Shown here piece by piece: positions 54,360 through 63,627 of a stretch of 64,000 bases of DNA (the first letter of the stretch is position 1; each line of letters begins with the position of its first letter). Source of the DNA: Burkholderia sp. Ax-1724 (GTDB lineage: Bacteria > Pseudomonadota > Gammaproteobacteria > Burkholderiales > Burkholderiaceae); assembly GCF_011752995.1 (NCBI RefSeq), contig NZ_VWWL01000003.1, forward strand, positions 62,001 to 126,000, read 5' to 3'. The notes under the pieces are model-generated. The model made no database searches. It saw nothing but the letters and a program-made list of their open reading frames with translations, and had not been told where the DNA came from. The translations under genes and the position numbers were made by a program.

Positions 54360-54384
54360 CGGCGCTCGATGGAGCGCCGTCTTT
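54360..54384 (+). terminator. Rho-independent terminator after ygfZ
   Basis: CGGCGCTC (54360-54367) and GAGCGCCG (54372-54379) form a perfect stem with a 4-base loop, followed by TCTTTT, 23 bases after the ygfZ stop. Confidence 0.9.
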
Positions 54385-54567
54385 TATCGGCCGTCGGCTG
54401 GTTTGTCCGCCAGGCCTCACCGGTTACCGTGATCGGCTGTTCTAGCCGCCCGACTCGCCCACTTCACCCGACAGCGCTTCACCCGACTTGCCTGACCTCG
54501 TCCGCCCTGCGCGGCCGCTCGCCTGCGGCAAACCCGCCGCCCCTGCTCTCACCGGGAGACGCCCCCG

Positions 54568-55416
54568 ATGTGCCTGATCGTTTTCGACTGGCGACCCGAC
54601 GCGGTCGATGGCCCGCTCTTCACGCTCGCGGCAAATCGCGACGAGTTCTTCCGCCGCACGGCCGAGCCGCTCGGCTGGTGGCATGACGCGCCGGGCGTGC
54701 TGGCGGGCCGCGATCTGGTGGGTGGTGGCACGTGGCTCGGCATGTCGCGCGACGGCCGCTTCGCCGCGCTGACCAATTACCGCGCGCCGGCCGAGATGCG
54801 CGCCGACGCGCCCACGCGCGGCACGCTCGTCAGCGACTGGGTGAGCGGCGCCGCGCGAGACCGCAGCGGCGATCCGCATGAAACGCCGCTCGACTATCTC
54901 CGCCACGTCGCACAAGACGGCGACATCTACAACGGCTTCAACCTGCTCGTCGGCGACTGGACGCGCCGCGAGCTCGCCTGGTACTGCAACCGCGGCGGCG
55001 CTCACAGCGGCCCCGCGCTGCTCGCGCCGGGCACGCACGGCATCTCGAACGCCGTGCTCGATACCGCGTGGCCGAAGCTCGTCAGAAAGCGCGCGGAGCT
55101 CGGCGCATTGCTCGCGCGCGAGGCAGCGCCGCCGCTTGAACGTCTGATCGATCTGATGCGCGATCCGCGTCTCGCCCGCGACGACGAACTGCCGTCCACC
55201 GGCATTCCGCTCGAACGCGAGCGGGCGCTGTCGGCGGCGTTTATCGAATCGCCCGAATACGGCACGCGCGGCACGACCGCGCTGCGCGTCGCCGCCTATG
55301 GCGAGGTGATCGGCGTGGCGGTGGCCGAGCGCAGCGACGACAACGGTTCGCACCGCATCGTGCGGCCCGGCGATTTCGAACGCAGCTTCGCGTTCAACGT
55401 CGAGCGGGCGAGCTAG
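54568..55416 (+). CDS. NRDE-family (TANGO2-like) protein
   Basis: The protein has 282 residues and starts MCLIVFDW, with the catalytic-looking Cys at position 2 common to the family, then the name-giving NRDE motif in LAANRDEFFRR. It also has GGGTWLGMSRDGRFAALTNYR and YNGFNLLVGD. It is an Ntn-hydrolase-like fold; human TANGO2 is linked to haem or lipid handling, while the bacterial function is unknown. It is cytoplasmic and stands alone between ygfZ and the converging hydrolase gene. Confidence 0.9.
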   Translation: MCLIVFDWRPDAVDGPLFTLAANRDEFFRRTAEPLGWWHDAPGVLAGRDLVGGGTWLGMSRDGRFAALTNYRAPAEMRADAPTRGTLVSDWVSGAARDRSGDPHETPLDYLRHVAQDGDIYNGFNLLVGDWTRRELAWYCNRGGAHSGPALLAPGTHGISNAVLDTAWPKLVRKRAELGALLAREAAPPLERLIDLMRDPRLARDDELPSTGIPLERERALSAAFIESPEYGTRGTTALRVAAYGEVIGVAVAERSDDNGSHRIVRPGDFERSFAFNVERAS

Positions 55417-55428
55417 AAGACCGCGCCC

Positions 55429-56388
55429 TCACCCGACGCCAAACGCCGCGCGCAGTGCCGCCGCGGCATCCGCGTGCGCCTGCGCGACCTCGGGCACAAA
55501 GCCGCCCATCTTGAAGAACTCGTGGATCATGCCCGCGTAGCGCCTGAGCGTGACCGGATTGCCGAGCGCGCGCAGTTTCTCCGCGTATGCGTCGCCCTCG
55601 TCGCTGAGCGGATCGTATTCGGCGGTCGCGATCCACGCGGGCGCGACGCGCCGAAAATCGGGTGCGCCGCGCGTACCGTCTAGCGGTGCGAAACGCCAGT
55701 CGTCGCGATCGCCGGCGTCGCGCAGATACTGCTCGAAGAACCATTGAATCGTCTCGCCCGACAGCAGAAAGCCATCGGCAAGACGCGCATGCGAGTCGGT
55801 CTGCTGATGGCCGGTCGTGCCCGGATAGATCAGCAATTGCAGCGCGAGCGCCATGCCCGCGTCGCGAGCAAGCACCGCGCAGACCGCCGCGAGCGTGCCG
55901 CCCGCGCTATCGCCGCCGACCGCGAGCCGATCCGCATCGAGCGCGAATTCGCCGGCGTGGGCGTGCAGCCAGCGCAGCGCGTCGAACGCGTCTTCGACCG
56001 CCGTGGGGAATCGATGCTCGGGCGCGAGCCGGTAGTCGACCGACAGCACCGCGCAGCGGCCGTCGCGCGCGAACATCCGGCATAGCGCGTCGTGCGTGTC
56101 GACGCTGCCGACCGTGAAGCCGCCGCCGTGGTAGTAGACGAACGCGGGCAGCGGCTCGGCCCAGCCCGGCTCGACCGGGTAATAGAGACGCGCGCGGATC
56201 GTCGCGCCATCGCGCGTCGGCACGCGCAGGTCCTCGACCGAAAACATCGGCGCGCTCGCGATCTCGAGAATCGGCGCGCTTTTCTCGTAGGACGCGCGCG
56301 CGGCCTGCGCGCTCATCTGGTGATAATGCGGACGCTTGGCCCGCGCGATCATGTCGAGCACCTGCTCGATCTTCGGATTCAACGGCAT
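55429..56388 (-). CDS. Alpha/beta hydrolase (HSL/acetyl-esterase family)
   Basis: The protein has 319 residues. The oxyanion-hole motif HGGG is in VYYHGGGFTVGS, the nucleophile is Ser in GGDSAGGTLAA, and Asp and His are in YDPLSDEGDAYAEKL and GMIHEFF. A helical cap covers the first 50 residues. It hydrolyses short or medium acyl esters in the cytoplasm. It is the last gene of a leftward series with an SDR, an enone reductase-like protein and a thioesterase, next to a beta-oxidation set. Confidence 0.92.
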   Translation of the reverse strand: MPLNPKIEQVLDMIARAKRPHYHQMSAQAARASYEKSAPILEIASAPMFSVEDLRVPTRDGATIRARLYYPVEPGWAEPLPAFVYYHGGGFTVGSVDTHDALCRMFARDGRCAVLSVDYRLAPEHRFPTAVEDAFDALRWLHAHAGEFALDADRLAVGGDSAGGTLAAVCAVLARDAGMALALQLLIYPGTTGHQQTDSHARLADGFLLSGETIQWFFEQYLRDAGDRDDWRFAPLDGTRGAPDFRRVAPAWIATAEYDPLSDEGDAYAEKLRALGNPVTLRRYAGMIHEFFKMGGFVPEVAQAHADAAAALRAAFGVG

Positions 56389-56442
56389 GGTTTGGGCAAC
56401 GTGATGCGCGCCGAGCGCCGGCGGCGCAAATGCGTCAAAAGG

Positions 56443-57333
56443 TTAATCCGCGTTCTTCACTTCCGGCTTCAGCGACATCGGATCGGACGGCTCGCGCAAT
56501 TGTTCGATATCTTCGTGACGCAGCTTCACGGTCGCCATGATGCCGGGATGCGTGACGATATAGAAACGCCGCGCGGCAATCGCCTCGAACGCGAGGTCGG
56601 CAACATCGGCGGCGGACAGCTTGCCCGACTGCACCGCGCGCTGCAACTGCTTGCCCGCCGCGATCTGCGAGCGGGTCGGCCGACCCGCGTTGCGCAGCCC
56701 GGCCGGGCGCGCGCGCTCGGCATCGGCGATGCCGGTCGGCACGAAGGCCGGACACAGCAACGAACAGCCAACCTCGCCAACCTCGCCAGCCGTGCCCGCC
56801 TGCGCGAGCCGCAGGTCGTGATAAAGCGTCTCGGTCAGCGACACGACCGCGTGCTTCGACGCGTTGTAGATACCCATCGCGGGCGGCGACAGCAGCCCCG
56901 CCACCGACGCCGTGTTGACGATATGCGCGGGCTCCTTCTGCGCGAGCATGATCGGCGTGAAGACGCGCACGCCGTGCGCGACGCCCATCACGTTGACGCC
57001 GAACACCCACGACCAGTCGTTCGCGCTGCTTTCCCACAGGAAGCCGCCCGAGCCCACGCCCGCGTTGTTAAAGAGCAGATGCACCTTGCCGAACGCGGCG
57101 AGCGCGGCCTCGGCCAGCGCTTCGACCTCGCCCGCGTTGGCGACGTCGGTCGGCACGCCGATCGCCTCGGCGCCGGCCGCGCGCAAGGCGTCGACGGTCT
57201 GCGCGAGCGCGTCGGCGCTGACGTCGGCGAGCACGAGCTTCATGCCGAGCGCCGCGCCCTTTTGCGCGAACGCACGGCCGAAGCCGCCGCCAGCGCCGGT
57301 GATTACCGCCACCTTGCCTGCGAATTCGAACAT
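56443..57333 (-). CDS. SDR-family oxidoreductase
   Basis: The protein has 296 residues. It carries the Rossmann motif VAVITGAGGGFGRAFA, DVAN, NNAGV and the catalytic YNASK (Tyr-x3-Lys) with the Ser a few residues before. The long C-terminal part after the active site covers substrate binding. It is a classical NAD(P)-dependent dehydrogenase; substrate unknown. It lies 42 bases after the MDR-type oxidoreductase gene and 54 before the hydrolase gene, probably one transcription unit. Confidence 0.92.
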   Translation of the reverse strand: MFEFAGKVAVITGAGGGFGRAFAQKGAALGMKLVLADVSADALAQTVDALRAAGAEAIGVPTDVANAGEVEALAEAALAAFGKVHLLFNNAGVGSGGFLWESSANDWSWVFGVNVMGVAHGVRVFTPIMLAQKEPAHIVNTASVAGLLSPPAMGIYNASKHAVVSLTETLYHDLRLAQAGTAGEVGEVGCSLLCPAFVPTGIADAERARPAGLRNAGRPTRSQIAAGKQLQRAVQSGKLSAADVADLAFEAIAARRFYIVTHPGIMATVKLRHEDIEQLREPSDPMSLKPEVKNAD

Positions 57334-57375
57334 CGTTGGACTACTCCCTGGTTGAGTGGTGACGCCGCGCCGGGA

Positions 57376-58374
57376 TCAGATCAGCCTGACCAGCTGCTTG
57401 CCGAAGTTGCGGCCCTTGAGCAGACCGATGAACGCCTCGGGCGCGGCGTCGAGCCCTTGCGCAATGGTCTCGCGATAATGCAGATTCTTCTGCGCGACGA
57501 GCGTGCCGAGCTGCGCGAGCGCCTCGGGCCACACCTCCATATGCTCCGAGACGATAAAGCCCTGCACGAGCAGCCGCTGCGTCAGCATCAGCGAGGGATT
57601 TTTGAGCGGTACCGGCTGGCCGTCATACCCGGCGATGAAACCGCACAACGCGATGCGCCCGAACGCGTTCATGCGCGCGAGCGTCGCATCGAGCCCCTCG
57701 CCGCCGACGTTCTCGAAGCAGCCGTCGATACCGTCGGGCGTCGCGGCCTTCAGGTCCTGGTAGAGATTGCCGGCCTTGTAGTCGACGCAGGCGTCGAAGC
57801 CGAGCGTCTCGACGACGTAGCGGCATTTCTCCGCGCCGCCCGCGATGCCGACCGCGCGCGCCCCGGCCGCCTTCGCGAGCTGGCCGACCACGCTGCCCAC
57901 CGCCCCGCTCGCCGCGCTGACGACGACCGTCTCGCCCGCCTTCGGTGCGATGATGCGGTTGAGCCCGTACCACGCGGTGACGCCCGGCATGCCGACCGGG
58001 CCAAGATAGGCCGGGAGCGGCACATGCGTGTCGTCGACCTTCTGCATGCCCGCGCCGTTCGAGGTGCCGTACTCCTGCCAGCCGAACATCGCGACGACCT
58101 TGTTGCCGACCGCGAACTTCGGGTTCTTCGATTCGACCACTTCGCCGACCGTGCCGCCGATCATCACTTCGTCGAGCGGCTGCGGCGCCGCGTACGACTT
58201 GCTGTCGTTCATGCGGCCGCGCATGTACGGATCGAGCGACAGGAAGTGGTTGCGCACGCGCACCTCGCCTTCGGCGAGCGGGGCGAGCGGCGTTTCGACG
58301 AGCCTGAAGTTATCGGGCGTGACTTCGCCTTGCGGACGCGAAGCGAGCAGAACCTGCCGGTTGATCTGGGTCAT
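57376..58374 (-). CDS. NADP-dependent MDR oxidoreductase (CurA/leukotriene-B4-dehydrogenase-like)
   Basis: The protein has 332 residues from ATG 58374 (MTQINRQVLLASRPQGEVTP). It is a zinc-free medium-chain reductase: DPYMRGRMND, GVTAWYGL, nucleotide motif VVVSAASGAVGSVVGQLAK and the end HYRETIAQGLDAAPEAFIGLLKGRNFGKQLV, all typical of CurA/YncB. Such enzymes reduce the double bond of alpha,beta-unsaturated ketones or aldehydes with NADPH. It sits between the thioesterase and the SDR genes. Confidence 0.92.
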   Translation of the reverse strand: MTQINRQVLLASRPQGEVTPDNFRLVETPLAPLAEGEVRVRNHFLSLDPYMRGRMNDSKSYAAPQPLDEVMIGGTVGEVVESKNPKFAVGNKVVAMFGWQEYGTSNGAGMQKVDDTHVPLPAYLGPVGMPGVTAWYGLNRIIAPKAGETVVVSAASGAVGSVVGQLAKAAGARAVGIAGGAEKCRYVVETLGFDACVDYKAGNLYQDLKAATPDGIDGCFENVGGEGLDATLARMNAFGRIALCGFIAGYDGQPVPLKNPSLMLTQRLLVQGFIVSEHMEVWPEALAQLGTLVAQKNLHYRETIAQGLDAAPEAFIGLLKGRNFGKQLVRLI

Positions 58375-58403
58375 GAGGGTCGTCTCCCTGGTTTGCCGAT
58401 GGA

Positions 58404-58432
58404 GTTGCAAATTAAGTTGCAAATTAAGTTGC
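58404..58432 (+). repeat. 12-base tandem repeat in a short intergenic spacer
   Basis: The unit GTTGCAAATTAA is present twice with a partial third copy, and is flanked on both sides by TTGCCGATGG. It lies between the thioesterase and MDR reductase genes; probably replication slippage. Confidence 0.8.
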
Positions 58433-58494
58433 CGATGGTTCGGTTGGCCAGCGCGCGCGTCGTCGTGCCTCGCGCGCGCCGTGAGGTTGCGCGG

Positions 58495-58980
58495 TCAGTC
58501 GCTCGGACCGGGTTTTGCCGACGGGTCGCTGCGCAGACGCTGGCGCGTCACGTCGCGGCCCACCGCGAGGCGGCGCATGTACTTGAAGGTGCCGAGCGCC
58601 TTGGCGACGAAGTGGCCTTCGCTGTCGCGGATCTCGCCTTCGCAATAGGCCATCGTGGTCGAGCGGTGCAGCACGCGGCCGCTCGCGCGCAACTCGCCGC
58701 GGCCGGGCTGCATGAAGTTGACCTTCATCTCGACCGTGACGACGCCGACGCCGTCGCCGGCGAGACTGCGCGCGGCCATCGCGAGCGCGACGTCGGCGAG
58801 CGTCATCGTAACGCCGCCGTGCGCGACGTCCCAGGTGTTCATGTGATCGGGCTGCAAGGGCAGCACGACTTCGCTGACGCCGTCGGCGGCGCTGAGCAAG
58901 CGCGCGCCGAGGCGGTCGACGAAGGGGCTTTCGGGCAACGAAGCGTTGCCGCTGCGGGCGGATGAGGTCGAGTCGGTCAT
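58495..58980 (-). CDS. PaaI-family hotdog-fold acyl-CoA thioesterase
   Basis: The protein has 161 residues. The hotdog signature is HMNTWDVAHGGVTMTLADVALAMAA, in which Asn, His-Gly-Gly and Asp shape the active site, followed by GVVTVEMKVNFMQPGRGELRASGRV. It should hydrolyse an acyl- or aryl-CoA in the cytoplasm. Its place downstream of FadB-like and thiolase genes suggests a release or proofreading role in acyl-CoA turnover. Confidence 0.92.
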   Translation of the reverse strand: MTDSTSSARSGNASLPESPFVDRLGARLLSAADGVSEVVLPLQPDHMNTWDVAHGGVTMTLADVALAMAARSLAGDGVGVVTVEMKVNFMQPGRGELRASGRVLHRSTTMAYCEGEIRDSEGHFVAKALGTFKYMRRLAVGRDVTRQRLRSDPSAKPGPSD

Positions 58981-59342
58981 TGCAGTGTTCGGAGTTCGTG
59001 GTCAGCGGCGTCTGCATCTGGAACGGTCGCATCACGCGGACGGTCGCCGCGCAAGGCGCGCGCGGGCACAAACGCGGACGCAAGCGCATACGCGCGTGGC
59101 GAAAAATGATACCTGCTATCGCTTCGGTGCATTCGCGTCGCTGTGCTTCTTCGTTCGCTCATGGGGTGCTTATCGGTTGCTCACGGGTTGCGCTTCATTC
59201 GCTCATCATCTGTTTAGCCTGGCGTATCAGACTGACGAAGCATGAAGCGAAAACGGTAGCTGGGTCGGCGGGCATACAATCGAAAAGCGTGTCGGGCGGA
59301 CTGAGGCACAATTGCGCGAGAGATTGCGCCCGGAATATCAAT
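58981..59342. other. Divergent region between thioesterase and CdiI-like genes
   Basis: This 362-base spacer presumably carries both promoters. No separate gene or repeat is supported; TTCG motifs occur here but not with the 16-base spacing. Confidence 0.45.
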
Positions 59343-59669
59343 ATGAGTACGGCTCAGGTTGTCTTATCTACTGCAATGATGAACGAAAAATCCTATCCCC
59401 AGTTCTATGTGCTGTTCGGGGGATATCTCAACCAGGATAGCGATCTTTGGGGCGATACGCTGGAAGATGTCGTCTCTTGCTACAAGCGAGACAGTTCTCC
59501 GGAAGAAATCGCAGAGGCGCTATCGGAAATAGACACATTCAAAAAAGAGGCAGGTGAGAGTCTCGACACAAAATTCTATGAAGCCTATGGATTCAATTTC
59601 AACCCGGTTCTATGGGGCTATACAACTGCTTCGTTTTTCGACGAATTGAAGCGTATTCTGGGTGCATAG
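59343..59669 (+). CDS. CdiI-like contact-dependent inhibition immunity protein (orphan)
   Basis: The protein has 108 residues from ATG 59343; ATG ATG further in gives a shorter alternative at residue 12. The core YPQFYVLFGGYLNQDSDLWG, then TLEDVVSCYKRDSSPEEIAEALSEIDTFKKE, resembles the CdiI immunity family with the pattern Y..L..YF.QD. There is no signal peptide, consistent with a cytoplasmic inhibitor of a nuclease or tRNase toxin tip. Codon use is more AT-rich than in the flanking metabolic genes, suggesting transfer. No cdiA or cdiB is nearby. The spacer from its stop to 59961 holds nothing supported. Confidence 0.72.
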   Translation: MSTAQVVLSTAMMNEKSYPQFYVLFGGYLNQDSDLWGDTLEDVVSCYKRDSSPEEIAEALSEIDTFKKEAGESLDTKFYEAYGFNFNPVLWGYTTASFFDELKRILGA

Positions 59670-59961
59670 TTCCCTTGTCTCCGCACGCGGGTGGCTCAAT
59701 GTCACCCGGTGCTTCTTGCACACATGCCGCTGGCCGTGCCCGCATTCGCCTCCATGCGCCACGCGCTCGCCTTCCCGTGCGCCGCGCAGTTCGCACAGAT
59801 TCACTATCTGCCACGCGACAAGCTCTCCGGCGGACCTGACCCGCACGATGCCCCTTGTCGACCAGGGCGCGCCTGGCCTGCCGCTACCGAGGCTACCGGG
59901 CATCGCATCACCGTGAGCTTGCTCACAGATGCGCTCCCGGCACCCACCACCTCAGGCCACC

Positions 59962-61140
59962 TCAGACCACTTCGAACAAGCCCGCCGCGCCCTGCCCGCC
60001 GCCGATGCACATCGTCACCACGACGAACTTCACGCCGCGCCGTTTGCCCTCGATCAGCGCATGGCCGACGAGCCGCGCGCCCGACACGCCATACGGGTGG
60101 CCGACCGCGATCGCGCCGCCGTTCACGTTGAGGCGGTCGTGCGGAATGCCAAGCGTATCCGCGCAATAGAGCACCTGCACCGCGAACGCTTCGTTCAGCT
60201 CCCACAGGCCGATGTCCTCGACCTTGAGGCCGGCCTTCTTCAACAGCTTCGGCACCGCAAACACCGGGCCAATGCCCATTTCGTCGGGCTCGCAACCGGC
60301 CACCGCGAAGCCGCGGAAAATACCGAGCGGCTGCAAACCTTCACGCTCCGCGAGCGTCGCGTTCATCACCACGCTGGCCGACGCGCCGTCCGAGAACTGG
60401 CTCGCGTTGCCCGCGGTGATCACGCCGCCCGGCACCGCCGTGCGAATCTTCGCGACGCCTTCGAGCGTCGTGTCAGCGCGAATGCCTTCGTCGCTGCTGA
60501 CCGTCACCTCCTTCGTATAGAGCCGCCCGGTCGCTTTATCGGCGACACCGGCGAGCACCGTCAGCGGCACGATCTCGTCCTTGAACCGGCCGGCTTCGAG
60601 CGCGGCCGCCGCGCGCTGCTGCGAGCGCGCGCCGTATTCGTCCTGGCGTTCCTTCGAAATCGCGTAGCGCTTCGCGACGTTCTCGGCCGTCTGCAGCATC
60701 GGCCAGTAGATTTCCGGCTTGTGCTCGTTGAGCCAGCCTTCGGTCATCATGTGGCGGTTCATCTCGTTCTGCACGCACGAGATCGACTCGACGCCACCGG
60801 CGACGAACACGTCGCCCTCACCGGCGATCACGCGTTGCGCGGCCAGCGCGATCGTCTGCAAGCCCGACGAGCAGAAGCGGTTCACGGTCATGCCCGGCAC
60901 GCTGACCGGCAGGCCCGCGCGCAGCGCGATCTGCCGCGCGATATTGGCGCCGGTCGCGCCTTCCGGATTCGCGCAGCCCATGATGACGTCCTCGACGCGC
61001 GCCGGGTCGATTTTCGCGCGCTCGACCGCGGCCTGCGTCACGTGGCCGCCGAGCGTCGCGCCATGCGTCATGTTGAAACCGCCGCGCCACGATTTGGCGA
61101 GACCCGTGCGGGCGGTGGATACGATTACGGCGTCAGTCAT
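59962..61140 (-). CDS. Acetyl-CoA C-acyltransferase (thiolase)
   Basis: The protein has 392 residues. Catalytic residues are visible: nucleophile Cys in [16 protein letters not shown] (about residue 90), His in [19 protein letters not shown] and the second Cys in [15 protein letters not shown]. It cleaves 3-ketoacyl-CoA to acetyl-CoA in beta-oxidation. It is read in the same direction as the FadB-like gene 218 bases upstream, and the two form the usual FadA-FadB pair functionally. Confidence 0.95.
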   Translation of the reverse strand: MTDAVIVSTARTGLAKSWRGGFNMTHGATLGGHVTQAAVERAKIDPARVEDVIMGCANPEGATGANIARQIALRAGLPVSVPGMTVNRFCSSGLQTIALAAQRVIAGEGDVFVAGGVESISCVQNEMNRHMMTEGWLNEHKPEIYWPMLQTAENVAKRYAISKERQDEYGARSQQRAAAALEAGRFKDEIVPLTVLAGVADKATGRLYTKEVTVSSDEGIRADTTLEGVAKIRTAVPGGVITAGNASQFSDGASASVVMNATLAEREGLQPLGIFRGFAVAGCEPDEMGIGPVFAVPKLLKKAGLKVEDIGLWELNEAFAVQVLYCADTLGIPHDRLNVNGGAIAVGHPYGVSGARLVGHALIEGKRRGVKFVVVTMCIGGGQGAAGLFEVV

Positions 61141-61245
61141 GCGTGTCTCCCATTGCAGTGTCGAGAGCGGCGCGCCGGCTCGATGCCGTGCGCTTCATCC
61201 CGGTTTCATGCCGGTTTTATGCGCGTGGGCGCGCCGCCTCTGTCG

Positions 61246-61300
61246 TTTGATCCGAGTCTGATTCGAGTCTGATTCGAGTTTGGTCCGAGTCTGATCCAGA
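61246..61300 (+). repeat. 11-base tandem repeat, five units, between FadB-like and thiolase genes
   Basis: The consensus TCTGATTCGAG runs as five consecutive 11-base units with few changes; units two and three are identical. The last unit forms the small hairpin GAGTCTG-ATC-CAGACTC (about 61287-61303). The period matches one DNA turn. It could affect expression between the two genes or may be simple slippage. Confidence 0.8.
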
Positions 61301-61358
61301 CTCGATTCGGGTGGGATCGGCGCCGCGCGAAGCCGCCGCGCCGATCCCCGTCGTCCGC

Positions 61359-63464
61359 TCAGCCGTTGAAGCCGCGCCCCTCGGCGGCCAGCTTCGCGAT
61401 GCTGGCCGCGAGCTTCCACGCGTCGCCGTTCGGCTGCGCCGCATAGCGGCGAATCGCGCGCTCGACGTTGTAGAGCCCGACCGTGTCCGCGTACAGCATC
61501 GGGCCGCCGCGATGAAGCGGAAAGCCGTAGCCGGTCAGATAGACCATGTCGATGTCCGACGCCTTCGACGCAATGCCCTCTTCGAGAATCTTCGCGCCTT
61601 CGTTGACGAGCGCGAACACGAGCCGCTCGACGATTTCCTCGTCGCTGATCTTGCGGCGCTCGGCGTTGGCCTCTTTCGAATACGCGCCGATCATCTCGTT
61701 GACCACGCTCGACGGATACGCGGTGCGGTCGCCTGCCTTGTAGTCGTACCAGCCGCCGCCGGTCTTCTGGCCGAAGCGGCCCATTTCGCACAGACGGTCA
61801 GCGATCTTCGAATAATGCATCTCGGGATACTCGAGATAGCGGCGCTTGCGAATCGCCCAGCCGATGTCGTTGCCGGCGAGATCGCTCATGCGGAACGGCC
61901 CCATTGCGAAGCCGAACTTCTCGATCGCCTTGTCGACCTGCGCGGGCAGCGCACCTTCTTCGAGCATGAAGAGCGCCTGGCGCACGTACTGCTCGATCAT
62001 GCGATTGCCGATAAAGCCGTCGCATACGCCCGAGACGACCGCGGTCTTTTTGATCTTCTTCGCGACCTTCATCACGGTGGCGAGCACGTCCTTCGCGGTC
62101 TCCTTGCCGCGCACGACTTCGAGCAGCTTCATCACGTTGGCCGGGCTGAAGAAGTGCATGCCGACCACGTCCCGCGGACGCTTCGTGAACGCGGCAATCT
62201 TGTCGACATCGAGCGTCGACGTGTTCGAGGCGAGAATCGCGCCGGGCTTCGCGACTTCGTCGAGGCGGCGGAACACCTGCTCCTTCACGCCCAGTTCTTC
62301 GAACACGGCTTCGACGATCAGGTCGGCGCTCTTCAGGTCGTCGTAGGAAAGCGTCGGCTTCAGCAGCGCGAGGCGCTGTTCCATCACCTCAGGCTTGAGC
62401 TTGCCCTTCCTGACTGTCGCCTCGTAGTTCTTGCGGATCGTCGCGAGCCCGCGGTCGAGCGCTTCCTGCTTCGTTTCGAGCAGCGTGACCGGAATGCCCG
62501 CGTTGATGAAGTTCATCGCGATGCCGCCGCCCATCGTGCCCGCGCCGATCACGGCCACCTGGCCGATCTCGCGCACGGGCGTATCGGACGGCACATCGGG
62601 AATCTTGCTCGCCGCGCGTTCGCCGAAGAACGCATGACGCAACGCGCGGCTCTCGGGTGTCTGCACGAGCGCGAGAAAACATTCGCGCTCGAAGGCGAGG
62701 CCCTTGTCGAAGCCGTTCTGCACACCGGCTTCCACCGCGTCGATGCACTTGTGCGGCGCCGGGAAATGCTTCGCGATTGCCGCGACGCTGTTGCGCGCGA
62801 ACTGGATGAAACCGGCTGCGTTCGGATGCTCGATCTTGCGCTCGCGCACCTTCGGATGCGGGCCCGCCTTCGCGCCCACCTTGCGCGCGAAGGCGAGCGC
62901 CGCTTCGGCGAGTTCGGCCGGGTTGGCGACGACTTCGTCGAACAGGCCCGAGTCGGCGAGCTTTTCGGAGAGCACCGGCGCGCCCGAGACGATCATGTTC
63001 AGCGCGGCTTCGAGACCGATCGCGCGCGGCAGACGCTGCGTGCCGCCCGCGCCCGGCAAAATGCCGAGCTTCACTTCGGGCAGCGCGATCTGCGCGCCGG
63101 CCGCGGCAACGCGGTAATGCGCGCCGAGCGCGAGTTCGAGGCCGCCGCCCATCGCGACGCTGTGAATCGCCGCGACGACCGGCTTCGCGCTGCCTTCGAC
63201 GGCCTTGATGACGGTCGCGAGCGTCGGCTCCTGGGTCGCCTTCGGCGTATTGAATTCGGTGATGTCGGCGCCGCCCGAAAAGGCCTTGCCCGCCCCCGTC
63301 AGCACGACGGCCTTGATGGCCGGATCGTTCTGCGCGCGCTCGAGCCCTTCGACGATGCCCGCTCGCGTCGACAGTCCAAGGCCATTCACAGGGGGATTGT
63401 TCAGCGTGATGACGGCCACGCCGTCATGAGTCGTGTAGTCCACTACTGCGTCGTTTACCGCCAT
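61359..63464 (-). CDS. FadB-like enoyl-CoA hydratase/3-hydroxyacyl-CoA dehydrogenase
   Basis: The protein has 701 residues from ATG 63464, with GGAGG at the right distance; an ATG at 63476 is less likely. The N-terminal crotonase domain (about 1-190) contains the CoA/oxyanion segments GGADITEFN and AIHSVAMGGGLELALGAHY. The dehydrogenase domain has the NAD motif VAVIGAGTMGGGIAMNFINAG and HFFSPANVMKLLEVV, followed by a C-terminal repeat (FVNEGAKILEEGIASKASDIDMVYLTGYGFP). It carries out two central steps of beta-oxidation. Confidence 0.95.
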   Translation of the reverse strand: MAVNDAVVDYTTHDGVAVITLNNPPVNGLGLSTRAGIVEGLERAQNDPAIKAVVLTGAGKAFSGGADITEFNTPKATQEPTLATVIKAVEGSAKPVVAAIHSVAMGGGLELALGAHYRVAAAGAQIALPEVKLGILPGAGGTQRLPRAIGLEAALNMIVSGAPVLSEKLADSGLFDEVVANPAELAEAALAFARKVGAKAGPHPKVRERKIEHPNAAGFIQFARNSVAAIAKHFPAPHKCIDAVEAGVQNGFDKGLAFERECFLALVQTPESRALRHAFFGERAASKIPDVPSDTPVREIGQVAVIGAGTMGGGIAMNFINAGIPVTLLETKQEALDRGLATIRKNYEATVRKGKLKPEVMEQRLALLKPTLSYDDLKSADLIVEAVFEELGVKEQVFRRLDEVAKPGAILASNTSTLDVDKIAAFTKRPRDVVGMHFFSPANVMKLLEVVRGKETAKDVLATVMKVAKKIKKTAVVSGVCDGFIGNRMIEQYVRQALFMLEEGALPAQVDKAIEKFGFAMGPFRMSDLAGNDIGWAIRKRRYLEYPEMHYSKIADRLCEMGRFGQKTGGGWYDYKAGDRTAYPSSVVNEMIGAYSKEANAERRKISDEEIVERLVFALVNEGAKILEEGIASKASDIDMVYLTGYGFPLHRGGPMLYADTVGLYNVERAIRRYAAQPNGDAWKLAASIAKLAAEGRGFNG

Positions 63465-63627
63465 GCCTGCCTCCATGCGATCCATGCAATGAGGCGGCGC
63501 GTGATGCGCCGCCCGTCCGGCTCACCGGGTCCGTGATCGGGTCCGCTCATTGTCGGACTTTTTTCGACCGATGAATCCGGGGTCAGCAGGCAGAATACAC
63601 AAAAAAGAACGATCGTTCAATTTAGAG

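Noticed and set aside
46189..59669. A single defence island linking the Rap1a-type, DUF2778 and CdiI-like genes
   Set aside because: They are separated by intact housekeeping and metabolic genes and show no shared mobile-element borders, so they look like independent acquisitions.
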